Origin: Allolucifera butyrica
Lineage (GTDB): Bacteria; Bacillota; Negativicutes; Sporomusales; UPPP01
Assembly (NCBI RefSeq): GCF_900476375.1
Contig: NZ_UPPP01000070.1
Coordinates: 1 to 64,000, forward strand
Length of the DNA stretch: 64,000 nucleotides
Direction of reading: 5' to 3'
Of this stretch, positions 35,666 to 44,193 are shown in pieces. Under the pieces are notes generated by a model. That model was not told the origin of the DNA and did not search any database. It saw only the letters and a program-made list of their open reading frames with translations. Made by a program: the position numbers and the translations under genes. Each line of letters begins with the position of its first letter. Positions within the stretch are counted from its first letter, which is position 1.

Positions 35666-37099
35666 GTGAAATATTATTTACCGAAGAATTTTATGCTGGG
35701 AGCTTCGGCAGCCGCCTGGCAGACGGAAGGCTGGACTGGGAAAAAGCCGGGTCAGGATTCGCTATTGGATGCGGCGTACAAGTATTCGCCGGAGCGCTGG
35801 CACGAAGGATACGGTCCGGCGGTTGCGACTGACTTTTATAACCGCTATAAAGAGGACTGCGCCCTGATGAAGGCACTGGGTATAAAGGCTTACCGCACCT
35901 CCATCGACTGGTCGCGGTTCATTCAAAATTATGAAACCGGTGAAGTCAATGAGGAAGCGGCTCAATTTTACAGTAAGGTAGTAGACGAATTAATAAAAAA
36001 CGGCGTTGAACCGATAATTTGCCTGGAACACTGGGAGTTACCCAACTATTTGTATGAAAAATACGGCGGCTGGAACTCCAAACAAGTTGTCGAATGCTAT
36101 GTGAAATATGCGGCGGCAGCTTTTAAGCTGCTAGGGGACAGAGTACGTTACTGGTTTACTTTTAATGAACCAATTGTATTTCCTCTGCTGGGTATTATGG
36201 AAGGGGTCTGGTATCCTTATAAGGCCGACACCCGTGAGGCCATGCAGTGGAATTATCATAAAGTGCTGGCAACCGCCAAAGCAGTAAAGTTATACCACGA
36301 ACAGGATTATGGTTATAAACAGGGCGGTAAAATCGGGATTATTCTCAATTCGGCGGTGGTATATCCCCGGTCGCAATCGGCGGACGACCTGCAAGCGGCT
36401 AAGATGTGCGACCTGTTTGAAAACAGGATTTATGCCGATCCGTGCATTAACGGGGAGTTTCCGGCCGAATATTTTGCCCTGCTTGAGCAGCATGGCTGTA
36501 TGATTGATGTTGAGGCGGCGGAGCTGGCAATCATTAAAGCCAATCCGGTGGATGTTCTGGGTTTCAATTATTATACTCCCAAGCGGGTCAAAGCGAGGAC
36601 GGCTGCCTGGAATCCGGCGGTAAAATTTAATCCCCGCTATTATTATGACGACTACGAACTGCAGGGCAGGAAGATGAATCCCTCCCGGGGCTGGGAGATC
36701 TATGCCAAGGGCCTGTATGACTATGCAATGGTGCTGAAAAATGAATATAACAACATACCCTGGATTGTAACGGAAAATGGCATGGGTGTTGCGGAGGAAA
36801 ACAGGTATAAAGATACCGCCGGCGTAATTCAGGACGATTACCGTATCAATTATGTCGCCGATCATTTGCGGTGGCTGTGGAAAGCCGTCGAGGAAGGCAG
36901 TAACTGTTTTGGTCATCTTATGTGGAATTTTACGGATAATGTTTCCCCTTATAACGCATTTAAGAACAGATATGGTTATGTGGAAATCGAGCTGGAAAAT
37001 AACCGTAACCGGCGAATCAAGAAATCCGGTTATTGGTTTCAAAAGATGGTTAGCGACGGCTGTTTTGACTTTGACAGTTTCGCATCTGAGTATAAATAA
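35666..37099 (+). CDS. 6-phospho-beta-glucosidase, glycoside hydrolase family 1
   Basis: 477 residues, (beta/alpha)8 barrel. Acid/base glutamate in FTFNEPIV and nucleophile in VTENGMG mark GH1. It should split the phosphorylated beta-glucoside delivered by the PTS into glucose 6-phosphate and the aglycone or glucose. The GTG at 35666 follows AGGGGGA; no ATG fits the conserved start KYYLPKNFMLGASAAAWQTE. It is the last gene of the PTS operon. Confidence 0.94.
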   Translation: MKYYLPKNFMLGASAAAWQTEGWTGKKPGQDSLLDAAYKYSPERWHEGYGPAVATDFYNRYKEDCALMKALGIKAYRTSIDWSRFIQNYETGEVNEEAAQFYSKVVDELIKNGVEPIICLEHWELPNYLYEKYGGWNSKQVVECYVKYAAAAFKLLGDRVRYWFTFNEPIVFPLLGIMEGVWYPYKADTREAMQWNYHKVLATAKAVKLYHEQDYGYKQGGKIGIILNSAVVYPRSQSADDLQAAKMCDLFENRIYADPCINGEFPAEYFALLEQHGCMIDVEAAELAIIKANPVDVLGFNYYTPKRVKARTAAWNPAVKFNPRYYYDDYELQGRKMNPSRGWEIYAKGLYDYAMVLKNEYNNIPWIVTENGMGVAEENRYKDTAGVIQDDYRINYVADHLRWLWKAVEEGSNCFGHLMWNFTDNVSPYNAFKNRYGYVEIELENNRNRRIKKSGYWFQKMVSDGCFDFDSFASEYK

Positions 37100-37111
37100 T
37101 CGTTTCTCATA

Positions 37112-37141
37112 TTGACATAGCCGGTAAGTCTATGGTATTAT
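37112..37141 (+). promoter_or_regulatory. Promoter of the S-box metQ transcript
   Basis: TTGACA (37112-37117), an 18-base spacer and TATTAT (37136-37141), 13 bases after the GH1 stop. metQ therefore has its own promoter. Confidence 0.7.
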
Positions 37142-37212
37142 CTTCTTCAATAAGTCTGGTCTGCATTGCTTGCCCGCTTCTTAAGAAAGGAATGCGGCAG
37201 GCGGAACAAGTG

Positions 37213-37325
37213 AATACTTCATCAAGAGTTAGCTGAGGGACTGGCCCGATGAAGCTGCGGCAACCATCGCGTGATGCGAACGGTGCCAATTCCAACAGGA
37301 TTTGATTCCTGGCAGATGGAGAGAG
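37213..37325 (+). ncRNA. SAM-I riboswitch (S-box)
   Basis: Conserved blocks CTTCATCAAGAG, TGAGGGACTGGCCCGATGAA, GCGGCAACC, GGTGCCAATTCC and GGCAGATGGAGAG are in order. It should sense S-adenosylmethionine and control metQ through the terminator at 37339. Confidence 0.97.
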
Positions 37326-37338
37326 TAATTAGTATGCT

Positions 37339-37369
37339 AATCCTCTTCGCTCTGCGAAGAGGATTTTTT
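37339..37369 (+). terminator. Regulated terminator of the SAM-I riboswitch
   Basis: AATCCTCTTCGC-TCT-GCGAAGAGGATT followed by TTTT, 48 bases before metQ. Confidence 0.9.
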
Positions 37370-37416
37370 CAGTTTGCTGCGATCATGCGAAATGTGGATT
37401 TAAGGAGGAATATTCT

Positions 37417-38220
37417 ATGAAGTTGAGAAGTTTAATTGGTACGGCCGTGATAATAAGCAGTATTGCCGTCTTGTTAGCCGGCTGCGGCCGGCAAGCCGGC
37501 GACAAGGTGCTTAAGGTGGGGGTTACCGCCGGTCCCCATACCGAAATTATGGAGGCCGTGCAGAAAGTGGCCGCCAAGGACGGACTGAAGCTGGAAATCG
37601 TGGAATTCAATGATTATATCCAGCCGAATGTGGCCCTCAGTCAGGGCGACATCGACATGAACAGTTTTCAGCATCAGCCATATCTGGATAATGTCATTAA
37701 AGACCGTAAGTACGATTTGGTTACCGTTGCCAAGACAGTGATTTTTCCCATGGGGCTTTATTCGCAAAAAATAAAGAACATTGCCGACTTAAGGCCGGGC
37801 GCGATTGTCGCCATACCCAATGACCCGACGAATGGAGGGCGGGCCCTCCTGTTATTGGCGAAAGCGGGTCTGATTCAATTGAAACCGGGAACAGGATTGA
37901 AAGCGGCTGTAAGCGACATTGTGGAAAACCCGAAGAATATTACCGTCAAGGAACTGGATGCCGCCCAGATTCCCCGTTCATTGCCCGACGTTGATCTGGC
38001 GGCCATTAATACCAACTATGCCATGACGGCCGGTTTGGTGCCGACGAAAGACGCCATTGCCATGGAAGCTGCTGATTCTCCTTATGCGAATATTCTTGTT
38101 TGCCGCTCCCGGGATAGAGATGACCGTAACATTCAAAAATTAATTAAAGCCTATCATTCGCCGGCGGTAAAACAATTTATCGAAGAACATTTCAAGGGCT
38201 CCGTCGTCCCCGCCTGGTAA
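37417..38220 (+). CDS. metQ: Methionine ABC transporter substrate-binding lipoprotein (NlpA/MetQ family)
   Basis: 267 residues. Signal peptide with lipobox LLAGC, so a lipoprotein anchored outside the inner membrane. KVGVTAGPHTEIMEAVQKVA, NDYIQPNVALSQGDIDMNSFQHQPYLD and GARAL-like ligand regions define the family, which binds L- or D-methionine. The SAM riboswitch upstream supports a methionine role. The transporter partners metN and metI are absent on both sides, so it must pair with a transporter encoded elsewhere. Confidence 0.93.
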   Translation: MKLRSLIGTAVIISSIAVLLAGCGRQAGDKVLKVGVTAGPHTEIMEAVQKVAAKDGLKLEIVEFNDYIQPNVALSQGDIDMNSFQHQPYLDNVIKDRKYDLVTVAKTVIFPMGLYSQKIKNIADLRPGAIVAIPNDPTNGGRALLLLAKAGLIQLKPGTGLKAAVSDIVENPKNITVKELDAAQIPRSLPDVDLAAINTNYAMTAGLVPTKDAIAMEAADSPYANILVCRSRDRDDRNIQKLIKAYHSPAVKQFIEEHFKGSVVPAW

Positions 38221-38239
38221 CCAAAAGCGACTTTGAAAC

Positions 38240-38271
38240 AAAAAATCTGTGATATATATCACAGATTTTTT
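38240..38271. promoter_or_regulatory. Perfect palindrome with CRP/FNR-type box, also a possible metQ terminator
   Basis: 32 bases read the same on both strands. The core TGTGATATATATCACA (38248-38263) is a perfect CRP-type site. Its centre (38255.5) lies 41.5 bases before a start at 38297, for which TAAAGT (38285-38290) sits at -12 to -7: a class II activator layout for asrA. The A6/T6 ends would also let the RNA form a terminator after metQ. Confidence 0.65.
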
Positions 38272-38321
38272 AACGCTCACGGCGTAAAGTGAAAATAAAG
38301 GATTCAAAAGGAGGCTGTCCT

Positions 38322-39317
38322 ATGGGAGAAGGATATCGTCTGACCCTGCCGGCCTGGCAGGAATACTTTGAAGGACTGCAAAAAGAATTTGATATTTGGG
38401 CTCCCGTAGTTTGTAGCGGCAAAGGGGCTTATACCGGGACCGACTCCGTCCGTTACAAGCCGGTTCATTCATTTACGGAGATTGCGTACGACCGGAAAAG
38501 TGATTTTTCCGCCAGGGAGACTCTGTTGCCCATTACTCAAACCTTATTTTATTTTACGGAAGATAACTGGACGGAACCCAAGGTCCGGGACCGGAAAATC
38601 CTGTTATTTTTACGGAGCTGTGACATCCATGCGTTGCGGCGCCTGGATCAGATTTATCTGGAAAATGGTCCGGCAGACCCGTATTATAAAGCGGTACGCG
38701 ACCAGGTTTCTATTTGTCTCATCGAGTGCCGGCAGAGCTTTGCCAACTGCTTTTGTGCCAGTCTGAATACGAACCGGACGGAAAACTATGACCTTTTTGT
38801 GCGGCCCGATGGCGATTTTGTTGATGTGCAAATAAAAAATAGCGCTTTTCCTGCTTTACAAGGTTGTACGGCTGAAATCGAGCCCCGTTTTGTAACGGAT
38901 AATGCGGTCCGGGTAACGATGCCGGCCAACCTGCCGGACCATGTTTTCGAAGTCGCCTTCTGGCAGGAGTATTCGTCCCGCTGCATCGGCTGCGGCCGCT
39001 GCAATTTTGTTTGTCCGACATGTACTTGTTTTTCCATGCAGGATATTTTTTATAAGGATAATGAGAAGTCGGGCGAGAGGCGGCGGGTGTGGGCTTCCTG
39101 CATGGTCGACGGTTTTACCGACATGGCGGGCGGCCATTCTTTCCGCCAAAGTTATGGGGAGCGGATGCGATTCCGGGTTTTGCATAAGGTATATGATTAT
39201 AAAAAACGCTTTGGCGAGTCTATGTGTGTCGGCTGCGGCCGTTGCGACGATGTCTGCCCGGAATACATTTCTTTTTCGCATGCCATTAACCGGCTGCAGC
39301 CAAAGGAGGGAGAATAA
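38322..39317 (+). CDS. asrA: Anaerobic sulfite reductase subunit A
   Basis: 331 residues. Two ferredoxin-type 4Fe-4S motifs near the C-terminus: CIGCGRCNFVCPTCTCF and CVGCGRCDDVCPEY. It passes electrons into the AsrABC complex that reduces sulfite to sulfide. The ATG at 38322 is 7 bases after AGGAGG; the in-frame GTG at 38289 has no ribosome site. First gene of asrABC. Confidence 0.95.
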   Translation: MGEGYRLTLPAWQEYFEGLQKEFDIWAPVVCSGKGAYTGTDSVRYKPVHSFTEIAYDRKSDFSARETLLPITQTLFYFTEDNWTEPKVRDRKILLFLRSCDIHALRRLDQIYLENGPADPYYKAVRDQVSICLIECRQSFANCFCASLNTNRTENYDLFVRPDGDFVDVQIKNSAFPALQGCTAEIEPRFVTDNAVRVTMPANLPDHVFEVAFWQEYSSRCIGCGRCNFVCPTCTCFSMQDIFYKDNEKSGERRRVWASCMVDGFTDMAGGHSFRQSYGERMRFRVLHKVYDYKKRFGESMCVGCGRCDDVCPEYISFSHAINRLQPKEGE

Positions 39318-39318
39318 C

Positions 39319-40107
39319 ATGAATCTATACCGTCCTTTTCCGTCTGTAATCAGCCGGATTATCCCGCATACCGCCATCGACTATACTTTTATCATGCAGT
39401 ATGAAGGAAGCGTAAAGCCGGGGCAGTTTTTTGAGGTATCTCTGCCCAAATACGGCGAAGCTCCCATTTCAGTAAGTGATATAGGGCCCGGTTATATTGG
39501 GCTGACCATCCGGAAGGTGGGTGTTGTTACCAACAGCATTCACACTATGCGGGCCGGTGATACCTTATATTTGCGGGGACCCTACGGCAACGGTTTTGAT
39601 CTGGAACAGTACAAAGACCGGGAAGTGATTGTAGCGGCCGGCGGAACAGGCCTGGCGCCGGTAAAAGGCCTGGTCGACTATTTTGCGGCCCATCGCCGGG
39701 AGGCTAAGTCGTTCACTTTACTGGCCGGATTCAAGTCGCCTGCTGATATCTTGTTCCGGGAGGATTTGGCGGCTTGGGAAAAAAGTCTGAATGTCGTTTT
39801 AACGGTCGATCAAGGCGACGCCTATTATACCGGACGTACGGGACTGATTACCCAATATGTGCGGGAAGCCGCCATTGAGGACCGGAACCAGGTTCAGGTA
39901 ATTGTCGTGGGGCCGCCGGTAATGATCAGGCACACGGCTGCCGAATTTTTACGGCAGGGAGTCCGGGAAGACAATTTATGGGTTTCTTACGAGCGGAAAA
40001 TGTGCTGCGGCGTCGGCAAGTGCGGGCACTGTAAGATGGATGATACCTATATTTGCCTGGAAGGTCCCGTATTTAACTATACCAAAGCCAAGGGGCTATT
40101 CGACTAG
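39319..40107 (+). CDS. asrB: Anaerobic sulfite reductase subunit B (FAD/NAD-binding)
   Basis: 262 residues, ferredoxin-NADP reductase fold. FAD-binding region (~1-95), NAD-binding region beginning VIVAAGGTGLAPVKGLVDYF, and a C-terminal cysteine cluster MCCGVGKCGHCKMDDTYIC for a [2Fe-2S] centre, as in dihydroorotate dehydrogenase electron-transfer subunits. It takes electrons from NADH. ATG at 39319, one base after the asrA stop, with AGGAGGGAG upstream. Confidence 0.95.
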   Translation: MNLYRPFPSVISRIIPHTAIDYTFIMQYEGSVKPGQFFEVSLPKYGEAPISVSDIGPGYIGLTIRKVGVVTNSIHTMRAGDTLYLRGPYGNGFDLEQYKDREVIVAAGGTGLAPVKGLVDYFAAHRREAKSFTLLAGFKSPADILFREDLAAWEKSLNVVLTVDQGDAYYTGRTGLITQYVREAAIEDRNQVQVIVVGPPVMIRHTAAEFLRQGVREDNLWVSYERKMCCGVGKCGHCKMDDTYICLEGPVFNYTKAKGLFD

Positions 40108-40118
40108 GAGGGAGAAAC

Positions 40119-41072
40119 GTGCAGCATGATATTAATGTCAAACAGCTGAAAAAGAATGCCTTCCGGGTCACGAAGGTACGTTACCGGACAGCGGTGCGCA
40201 TCCGGGTGCCGGGCGGGCATCTGGATGCTAAATATCTGGCGGTGGTTCAGCAGGTGGCGGAGACCTTCGGCAACGGTACGGTGCATATAACAACCCGGCA
40301 GGGGTTTGAAATTCCCGGTATTGCCATGGCGGATATGCCGGCAGTCAACCGGGCCATCCGGCCGCTGCTGGAGGGTCTGGACATTCCCGGCAGTGATCCG
40401 GATATCGGCTATCTGGCAGCAGGAACCCGCAATATTACCGCCTGTATCGGCAGCCGGGTCTGTCCTTTTGCCAACTATGACACAACAGCCCTGGCCTGTA
40501 AAATTGAAAAAAACGTGTTCCCTCATGATTATCACGTGAAAATTGCCCTGACCGGCTGTCCTAATGATTGCATTAAGGCGCGGATGCACGATTTCGGCAT
40601 TATCGGCATGAATGAACCGCAATATGATGCTTACCGCTGCATTGGCTGTCAGGCCTGTGTGAAAAACTGCACCAAACGGGCGGCGGATGTACTGGAGTTT
40701 GTCAATTTTAAAGTAGAGCGCGATGCCAAACGCTGTATCGGCTGTGGCGAATGCGTCCTGAAATGTCCTACCGGGGCCTGGACACGCAGTCCGCGGCAAT
40801 TATTTCAATTAGTCATTATGGGACGGACCGGGAAAAAGAATCCCCGTTTGGCGCAACCCTTTATCCGCTGGGTGGATGAGGACAGCATTATTGGCATTAT
40901 CCGGAATGTATACGCTTATATTCAGGAATATATGGACCCTGCCGCACCGGGCGGCAAGGAACATGTCGGCTATATTGTCGACCGGACAGGGTATCCGGTA
41001 TTTAAAGAATGGGTGTTGCGGGGTGTGGTTCTAAACCCGGAAGCCCAAGTAGCTCCGAGTATCAACTGGTAA
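40119..41072 (+). CDS. asrC: Anaerobic sulfite reductase subunit C (siroheme catalytic subunit)
   Basis: 317 residues. The siroheme/4Fe-4S site is in ACIGSRVCPFANYDT and LTGCPNDCIKARMHDFG; two further ferredoxin clusters are CIGCQACVKNCTKRA and CIGCGECVLKCPTGAW. It catalyses six-electron reduction of sulfite to sulfide. The GTG at 40119 follows AGGAGG by 6 bases. Last gene of asrABC; a strong terminator overlaps its end. Confidence 0.95.
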   Translation: MQHDINVKQLKKNAFRVTKVRYRTAVRIRVPGGHLDAKYLAVVQQVAETFGNGTVHITTRQGFEIPGIAMADMPAVNRAIRPLLEGLDIPGSDPDIGYLAAGTRNITACIGSRVCPFANYDTTALACKIEKNVFPHDYHVKIALTGCPNDCIKARMHDFGIIGMNEPQYDAYRCIGCQACVKNCTKRAADVLEFVNFKVERDAKRCIGCGECVLKCPTGAWTRSPRQLFQLVIMGRTGKKNPRLAQPFIRWVDEDSIIGIIRNVYAYIQEYMDPAAPGGKEHVGYIVDRTGYPVFKEWVLRGVVLNPEAQVAPSINW

Positions 41073-41118
41073 AAAACGGCCTTTCTTTTTTCGCAGGAAA
41101 AAGAAAGGCCGTTTTTTT
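41071..41118 (+). terminator. Terminator of asrABC
   Basis: AAAAAACGGCCTTTCTTTTT pairs with its complement ending GGCCGTTTTTTT around CGCAG. Confidence 0.92.
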
Positions 41119-41143
41119 GCCCTGAGTATGGACGGGTTTTCCT

Positions 41144-41196
41144 GCGCCCCGAGCCCTGCGCCATGGACCGAAAAACCGCGTTTGCGGTTTTTCTTA
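41144..41196 (+). repeat. GCGCCCTGAGCCCTGCGCC element joined to a terminator, copy B
   Basis: GCGCCCCGAGCCCTGCGCC is followed by ATGGACCG and the hairpin AAAAACCGC-GTTT-GCGGTTTTT. The hairpin closes the 3' end of the minus-strand isochorismatase-like gene. Confidence 0.75.
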
Positions 41197-41682
41197 TCCT
41201 GCCAGAAATTTTTTCAGCGCATTGAACGAAATGAGATCGTTGATGCTCTCCACAAAAGTGATGTTGGCCGGATTGCGGCTGCCGATGGAACCGCGCAGAA
41301 TGACCGGTGTCAAGTCCCGGTCAAGTGCTGCCCGGCAGGTGGACAATACACAATTTTCAGCTGCATAGCCGGTCAGGATGAGCGTGTCGGCGCCATACTC
41401 TTCAACTAATTGCCCCAGGGAAGTTTTGTTGAACGCATTGCCATAGGTCTTGTGGACACGAGGGTCGGCAGACAGCAGGTGTAAATCGGCGGCAAGTTCA
41501 AAGCCTTCCGTACCGGGGACCAGGCCGTCCCGCTCATTAATGTGCTGAATGGCAATAATCGGCAACTTGTTCTCCCGGAATAAATCTATGGCCGCGTTGA
41601 TGACCGGGATAGCCTGCTGCAGCGAAGGCGCATTGGGAGGAAAAGCTTTCTGAACGTCGATTACCAATAAGACTGGTTTCAT
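41194..41682 (-). CDS. Isochorismatase-like cysteine hydrolase
   Basis: 162 residues. Catalytic triad pattern: Asp in LLVIDVQKAF, Lys/His region in RVHKTYGNAF, and Cys in YAAENCVLSTCRAALD. Family members hydrolyse nicotinamide, carbamoyl or other amides. The substrate cannot be told from sequence. The ATG at 41682 follows GAGGTG. It is a single gene set between two same-direction copies of the dispersed element (41144 and 41813). Confidence 0.88.
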   Translation of the reverse strand: MKPVLLVIDVQKAFPPNAPSLQQAIPVINAAIDLFRENKLPIIAIQHINERDGLVPGTEGFELAADLHLLSADPRVHKTYGNAFNKTSLGQLVEEYGADTLILTGYAAENCVLSTCRAALDRDLTPVILRGSIGSRNPANITFVESINDLISFNALKKFLAG

Positions 41683-41812
41683 TATAATCACCTCGTTATT
41701 TTTGGCTATAGCTTAAGAACTATATACAGCGTTCTACCGGCGTAATAAAAATCCTCCTGCTGTGTGAACGACTATGATTTGAGCCGGCGGAAGCTTTCCA
41801 CCGGGTTTTCAC

Positions 41813-41853
41813 GCGCCCTGAGCCCTGCGCCACGGACCTAAAGACCTTTCTCA
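41813..41853 (+). repeat. GCGCCCTGAGCCCTGCGCC element, copy C
   Basis: Exact 19-mer GCGCCCTGAGCCCTGCGCC, then ACGGACCTAAAGACCTTTCT. The attached hairpin is degenerate (AAAGACCTTTCT) compared with the other copies. The preceding GGGTTTTC is shared with copy B. Confidence 0.7.
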
Positions 41854-41940
41854 TAGCCGCAAGGCATGAATACGATAGCGAATTGATATTTCCCGTTATT
41901 TCGTCCTTGGTGTAAACTCGTAAACAAAAGGAGTGGTCAA

Positions 41941-42303
41941 ATGAAATATGTTAGGGTTTGGGCCCAAGTTGGTATTTTATATGTATTCGCCTTGGTATGT
42001 AATGAGATTGCCCGGTGCTGGCAGCTTGGCATACAAGGCAGTGTCATTGGCATAATCGCATTATATCTGCTTTTGGAATGGAAGGTGATTCCGTTAAAAT
42101 GGATTGAGGCAGGAGCCAATTTTCTTATCGCGGAAATGCTGTTATTTTTTGTTCCCTCCGCTGTTGGAGTTATGCGCTATTCCGATTTGATGCTAAAGCA
42201 GGGGGGCGAATTTCTGTTGATTATTGTCGTCAGCACGCTGCTGGTTATGGTGTATGTGGGCTGGATGTCCGAATGGCTGCTGGGTATTAGAGAGAAAAGG
42301 TGA
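41941..42303 (+). CDS. lrgA: CidA/LrgA family holin-like protein
   Basis: 120 residues, four membrane helices. VCNEIARCWQLGIQGSVIG and the hydrophobic layout match LrgA/CidA, small membrane proteins that modulate murein hydrolase activity or export of fermentation products. It pairs with lrgB, 4 bases downstream. No LytSR two-component system is in the window. Confidence 0.88.
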   Translation: MKYVRVWAQVGILYVFALVCNEIARCWQLGIQGSVIGIIALYLLLEWKVIPLKWIEAGANFLIAEMLLFFVPSAVGVMRYSDLMLKQGGEFLLIIVVSTLLVMVYVGWMSEWLLGIREKR

Positions 42304-42307
42304 GAAT

Positions 42308-43027
42308 ATGACGATACTGGTTAGTTTTTTGGCAACCTTATTTGTTTATTGGGGAACAAAAAAAATTTATAGTTATAAACCGATTCCCTTCTTATCGCCG
42401 CTGCTGGTCTGTCCGGTACTATTGATTATCGGGTTGACGGTGTGGCGGGTATCAATCGATACGTATAATACAGGTAGCCGCCTGTTTAGTGACATGCTGC
42501 AGCCGGCAACGGTTGCATTGGCCGTTCCCATGTACAAAAACCGGTCGATTTTACGCCAATATATCTGGGAGATTACCGGCGGTGTTGTCAGCGGCATGGT
42601 GGTGGCCATAGGTTCTTCGCTACTTTTGGCGCGATATGCCGCTATGAGTTCGGAACTTATAGACAGTATGGCACCGCGTTCGGTGACAACCCCCATTGCC
42701 ATGAACCTGTCGCAAATGCTGGGGGGAATCCCGGCGATAACTGCTGTATTTGTTATTTTAACAGGATTAGCGGGTCTTATTCTAGGTCCCGTCGTGATCC
42801 GTCTCTTGTCAATGCAAAGTCCGATTGCCAAAGGAATGATATTAGGCATTGCCGCTCATGGCACCGGTACAAGCAAAGCCTATGAACTGGGATCACTGGA
42901 AGGAGCGATTGCCAGTCTGTCCATGATTTTTTCCGGCCTTGCCGCCACACTGCTGGCGCCGGCCCTGGTACCCCGCCTGCTGGCGTTTTTAAACAGCCCT
43001 TTTTCCGCCTTTCTGTCCGGCCGGTAA
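42308..43027 (+). CDS. lrgB: CidB/LrgB family membrane protein
   Basis: 239 residues, six to seven membrane helices. LQPATVALAVPMYKN, APRSVTTPIAMNLSQ and AAHGTGTSKAYELG are the family signatures. It works with LrgA. The ATG at 42308 is chosen because it starts the conserved first helix and lies just after the lrgA stop with GAGAA upstream; further upstream codons overlap lrgA. Confidence 0.92.
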   Translation: MTILVSFLATLFVYWGTKKIYSYKPIPFLSPLLVCPVLLIIGLTVWRVSIDTYNTGSRLFSDMLQPATVALAVPMYKNRSILRQYIWEITGGVVSGMVVAIGSSLLLARYAAMSSELIDSMAPRSVTTPIAMNLSQMLGGIPAITAVFVILTGLAGLILGPVVIRLLSMQSPIAKGMILGIAAHGTGTSKAYELGSLEGAIASLSMIFSGLAATLLAPALVPRLLAFLNSPFSAFLSGR

Positions 43028-43175
43028 GGAATGTGCCACATTGTAAATTCGCAGCGGGAATTATATAATAACAAAGAGAAAATGAATTTTGCAAAAAAAA
43101 TTCACTAAGCTTATCTTTCTGGAAGAATTCGAGGGACAGGGGACTGTGAAAGTGGGAATAAAGGCGGGACGGGGA

Positions 43176-44138
43176 ATGTCAGAAATCAAAAACCAGCAAG
43201 AGCCGATGCTGCGGGGCCGGTTTGCCCCCAGTCCGACGGGAGAAATGCATCTGGGCAACGCCTGGACGGCATTGTTGGCTTGGCTGCAGGTCCGGGCCGC
43301 CAGGGGGACGATGGTCCTGCGTCTGGAGGACTTGGATCCGGACCGCTCCCGGCCGGAATACGGTGCCGGCTTGATGGATGACCTGACTTGGCTGGGACTT
43401 GACTGGGATGAGGGACCGGACCGGGGGGGATTGTATGGGCCATACCGGCAAAGCCAGCGGCGCCATCTTTATCAGCAGGCGCTGGAACAGTTGGCGGCGG
43501 CCGGTTTAATTTATCCCTGCTATTGCACGCGGGCGCAACTGGCTGCGTCGGCGCCGCACGCCGGCAGCGGGGAACGGATTTATTCCGGCCTTTGCCGGCG
43601 GCGTCCGCCGGTTTCCGGCGATGAAGGACTTCATCCAGCCCTGCGTTTAGTTGTTCCATCAGGTACGATCTCATTTACGGACGGGGTCCGGGGCCTTATA
43701 AGACAGGATGTCCAACGGGAGACAGGGGACTTTGTTGTCCGGCGGTCCGACGGAATTCACGCCTATCAACTGGCAGTGGTAGTAGATGATGCGGCAATGA
43801 AAATTACGGCAGTACTGCGCGGGGATGACCTCTTAAGTTCGACGCCGCGGCAATTATTGCTCTATAAGCTGCTGCAGCTCAGTCTGCCTGCGTTCACCCA
43901 TGTGCCGCTATTAATCAGTGAGGATGGGCACCGTCTTTCCAAACGGCAACGGGATTTATCCATTACCGCCCTGCGCCGCCGGGGAGTCAAAGCAACGGCG
44001 ATTATCGGCTATCTGGCCTGGAAGGCGGGCCTTATTGAAAAACGCCAGCCTGTAATGCCATCAGACCTTGTGGCCGGGTTTACTTTGTCCGGTATTCCCG
44101 CCGGACCGGTCATAGTGGAACGGGATTTAACATTTTAG
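43176..44138 (+). CDS. gluQ: Glutamyl-Q tRNA(Asp) synthetase
   Basis: 320 residues, a GluRS catalytic core without the anticodon domain. RFAPSPTGEMHLGNA holds the HIGH-type motif; SKRQRD is the KMSKS counterpart. The zinc site CYCTRAQ..YSGLCRR is typical of GluQ-RS, which attaches glutamate to queuosine at the anticodon of tRNA(Asp). Three upstream in-frame codons (TTG 43089, GTG 43146, ATG 43203 internal) are possible; the ATG at 43176 with GGCGGGACGGGG is preferred but not certain. Confidence 0.9.
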   Translation: MSEIKNQQEPMLRGRFAPSPTGEMHLGNAWTALLAWLQVRAARGTMVLRLEDLDPDRSRPEYGAGLMDDLTWLGLDWDEGPDRGGLYGPYRQSQRRHLYQQALEQLAAAGLIYPCYCTRAQLAASAPHAGSGERIYSGLCRRRPPVSGDEGLHPALRLVVPSGTISFTDGVRGLIRQDVQRETGDFVVRRSDGIHAYQLAVVVDDAAMKITAVLRGDDLLSSTPRQLLLYKLLQLSLPAFTHVPLLISEDGHRLSKRQRDLSITALRRRGVKATAIIGYLAWKAGLIEKRQPVMPSDLVAGFTLSGIPAGPVIVERDLTF

Positions 44139-44149
44139 AAAAACTAAGC

Positions 44150-44193
44150 GGGCTGTGAAAAACTACGGATAAGTTTCTCACAGCCCTGTTTTT
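44150..44193 (+). terminator. Terminator of gluQ
   Basis: GGGCTGTGA (44150-44158) pairs with TCACAGCCC (44178-44186), then TGTTTTTT. The right arm overlaps the stop codon of the minus-strand GGDEF/EAL gene. Confidence 0.8.

Noticed and set aside
36290..37042. 250-codon minus-strand ORF opposite the 6-phospho-beta-glucosidase
   Set aside because: Antisense of a highly conserved GH1 enzyme; no motif of its own.
38289..38321. Upstream GTG start for asrA
   Set aside because: The ATG at 38322 has an ideal AGGAGG and the extra residues would include the ribosome-binding sequence.
38941..39318. N-terminal extension of asrB into asrA
   Set aside because: This part is an out-of-frame reading of the asrA ferredoxin region; the conserved AsrB start is at 39319.
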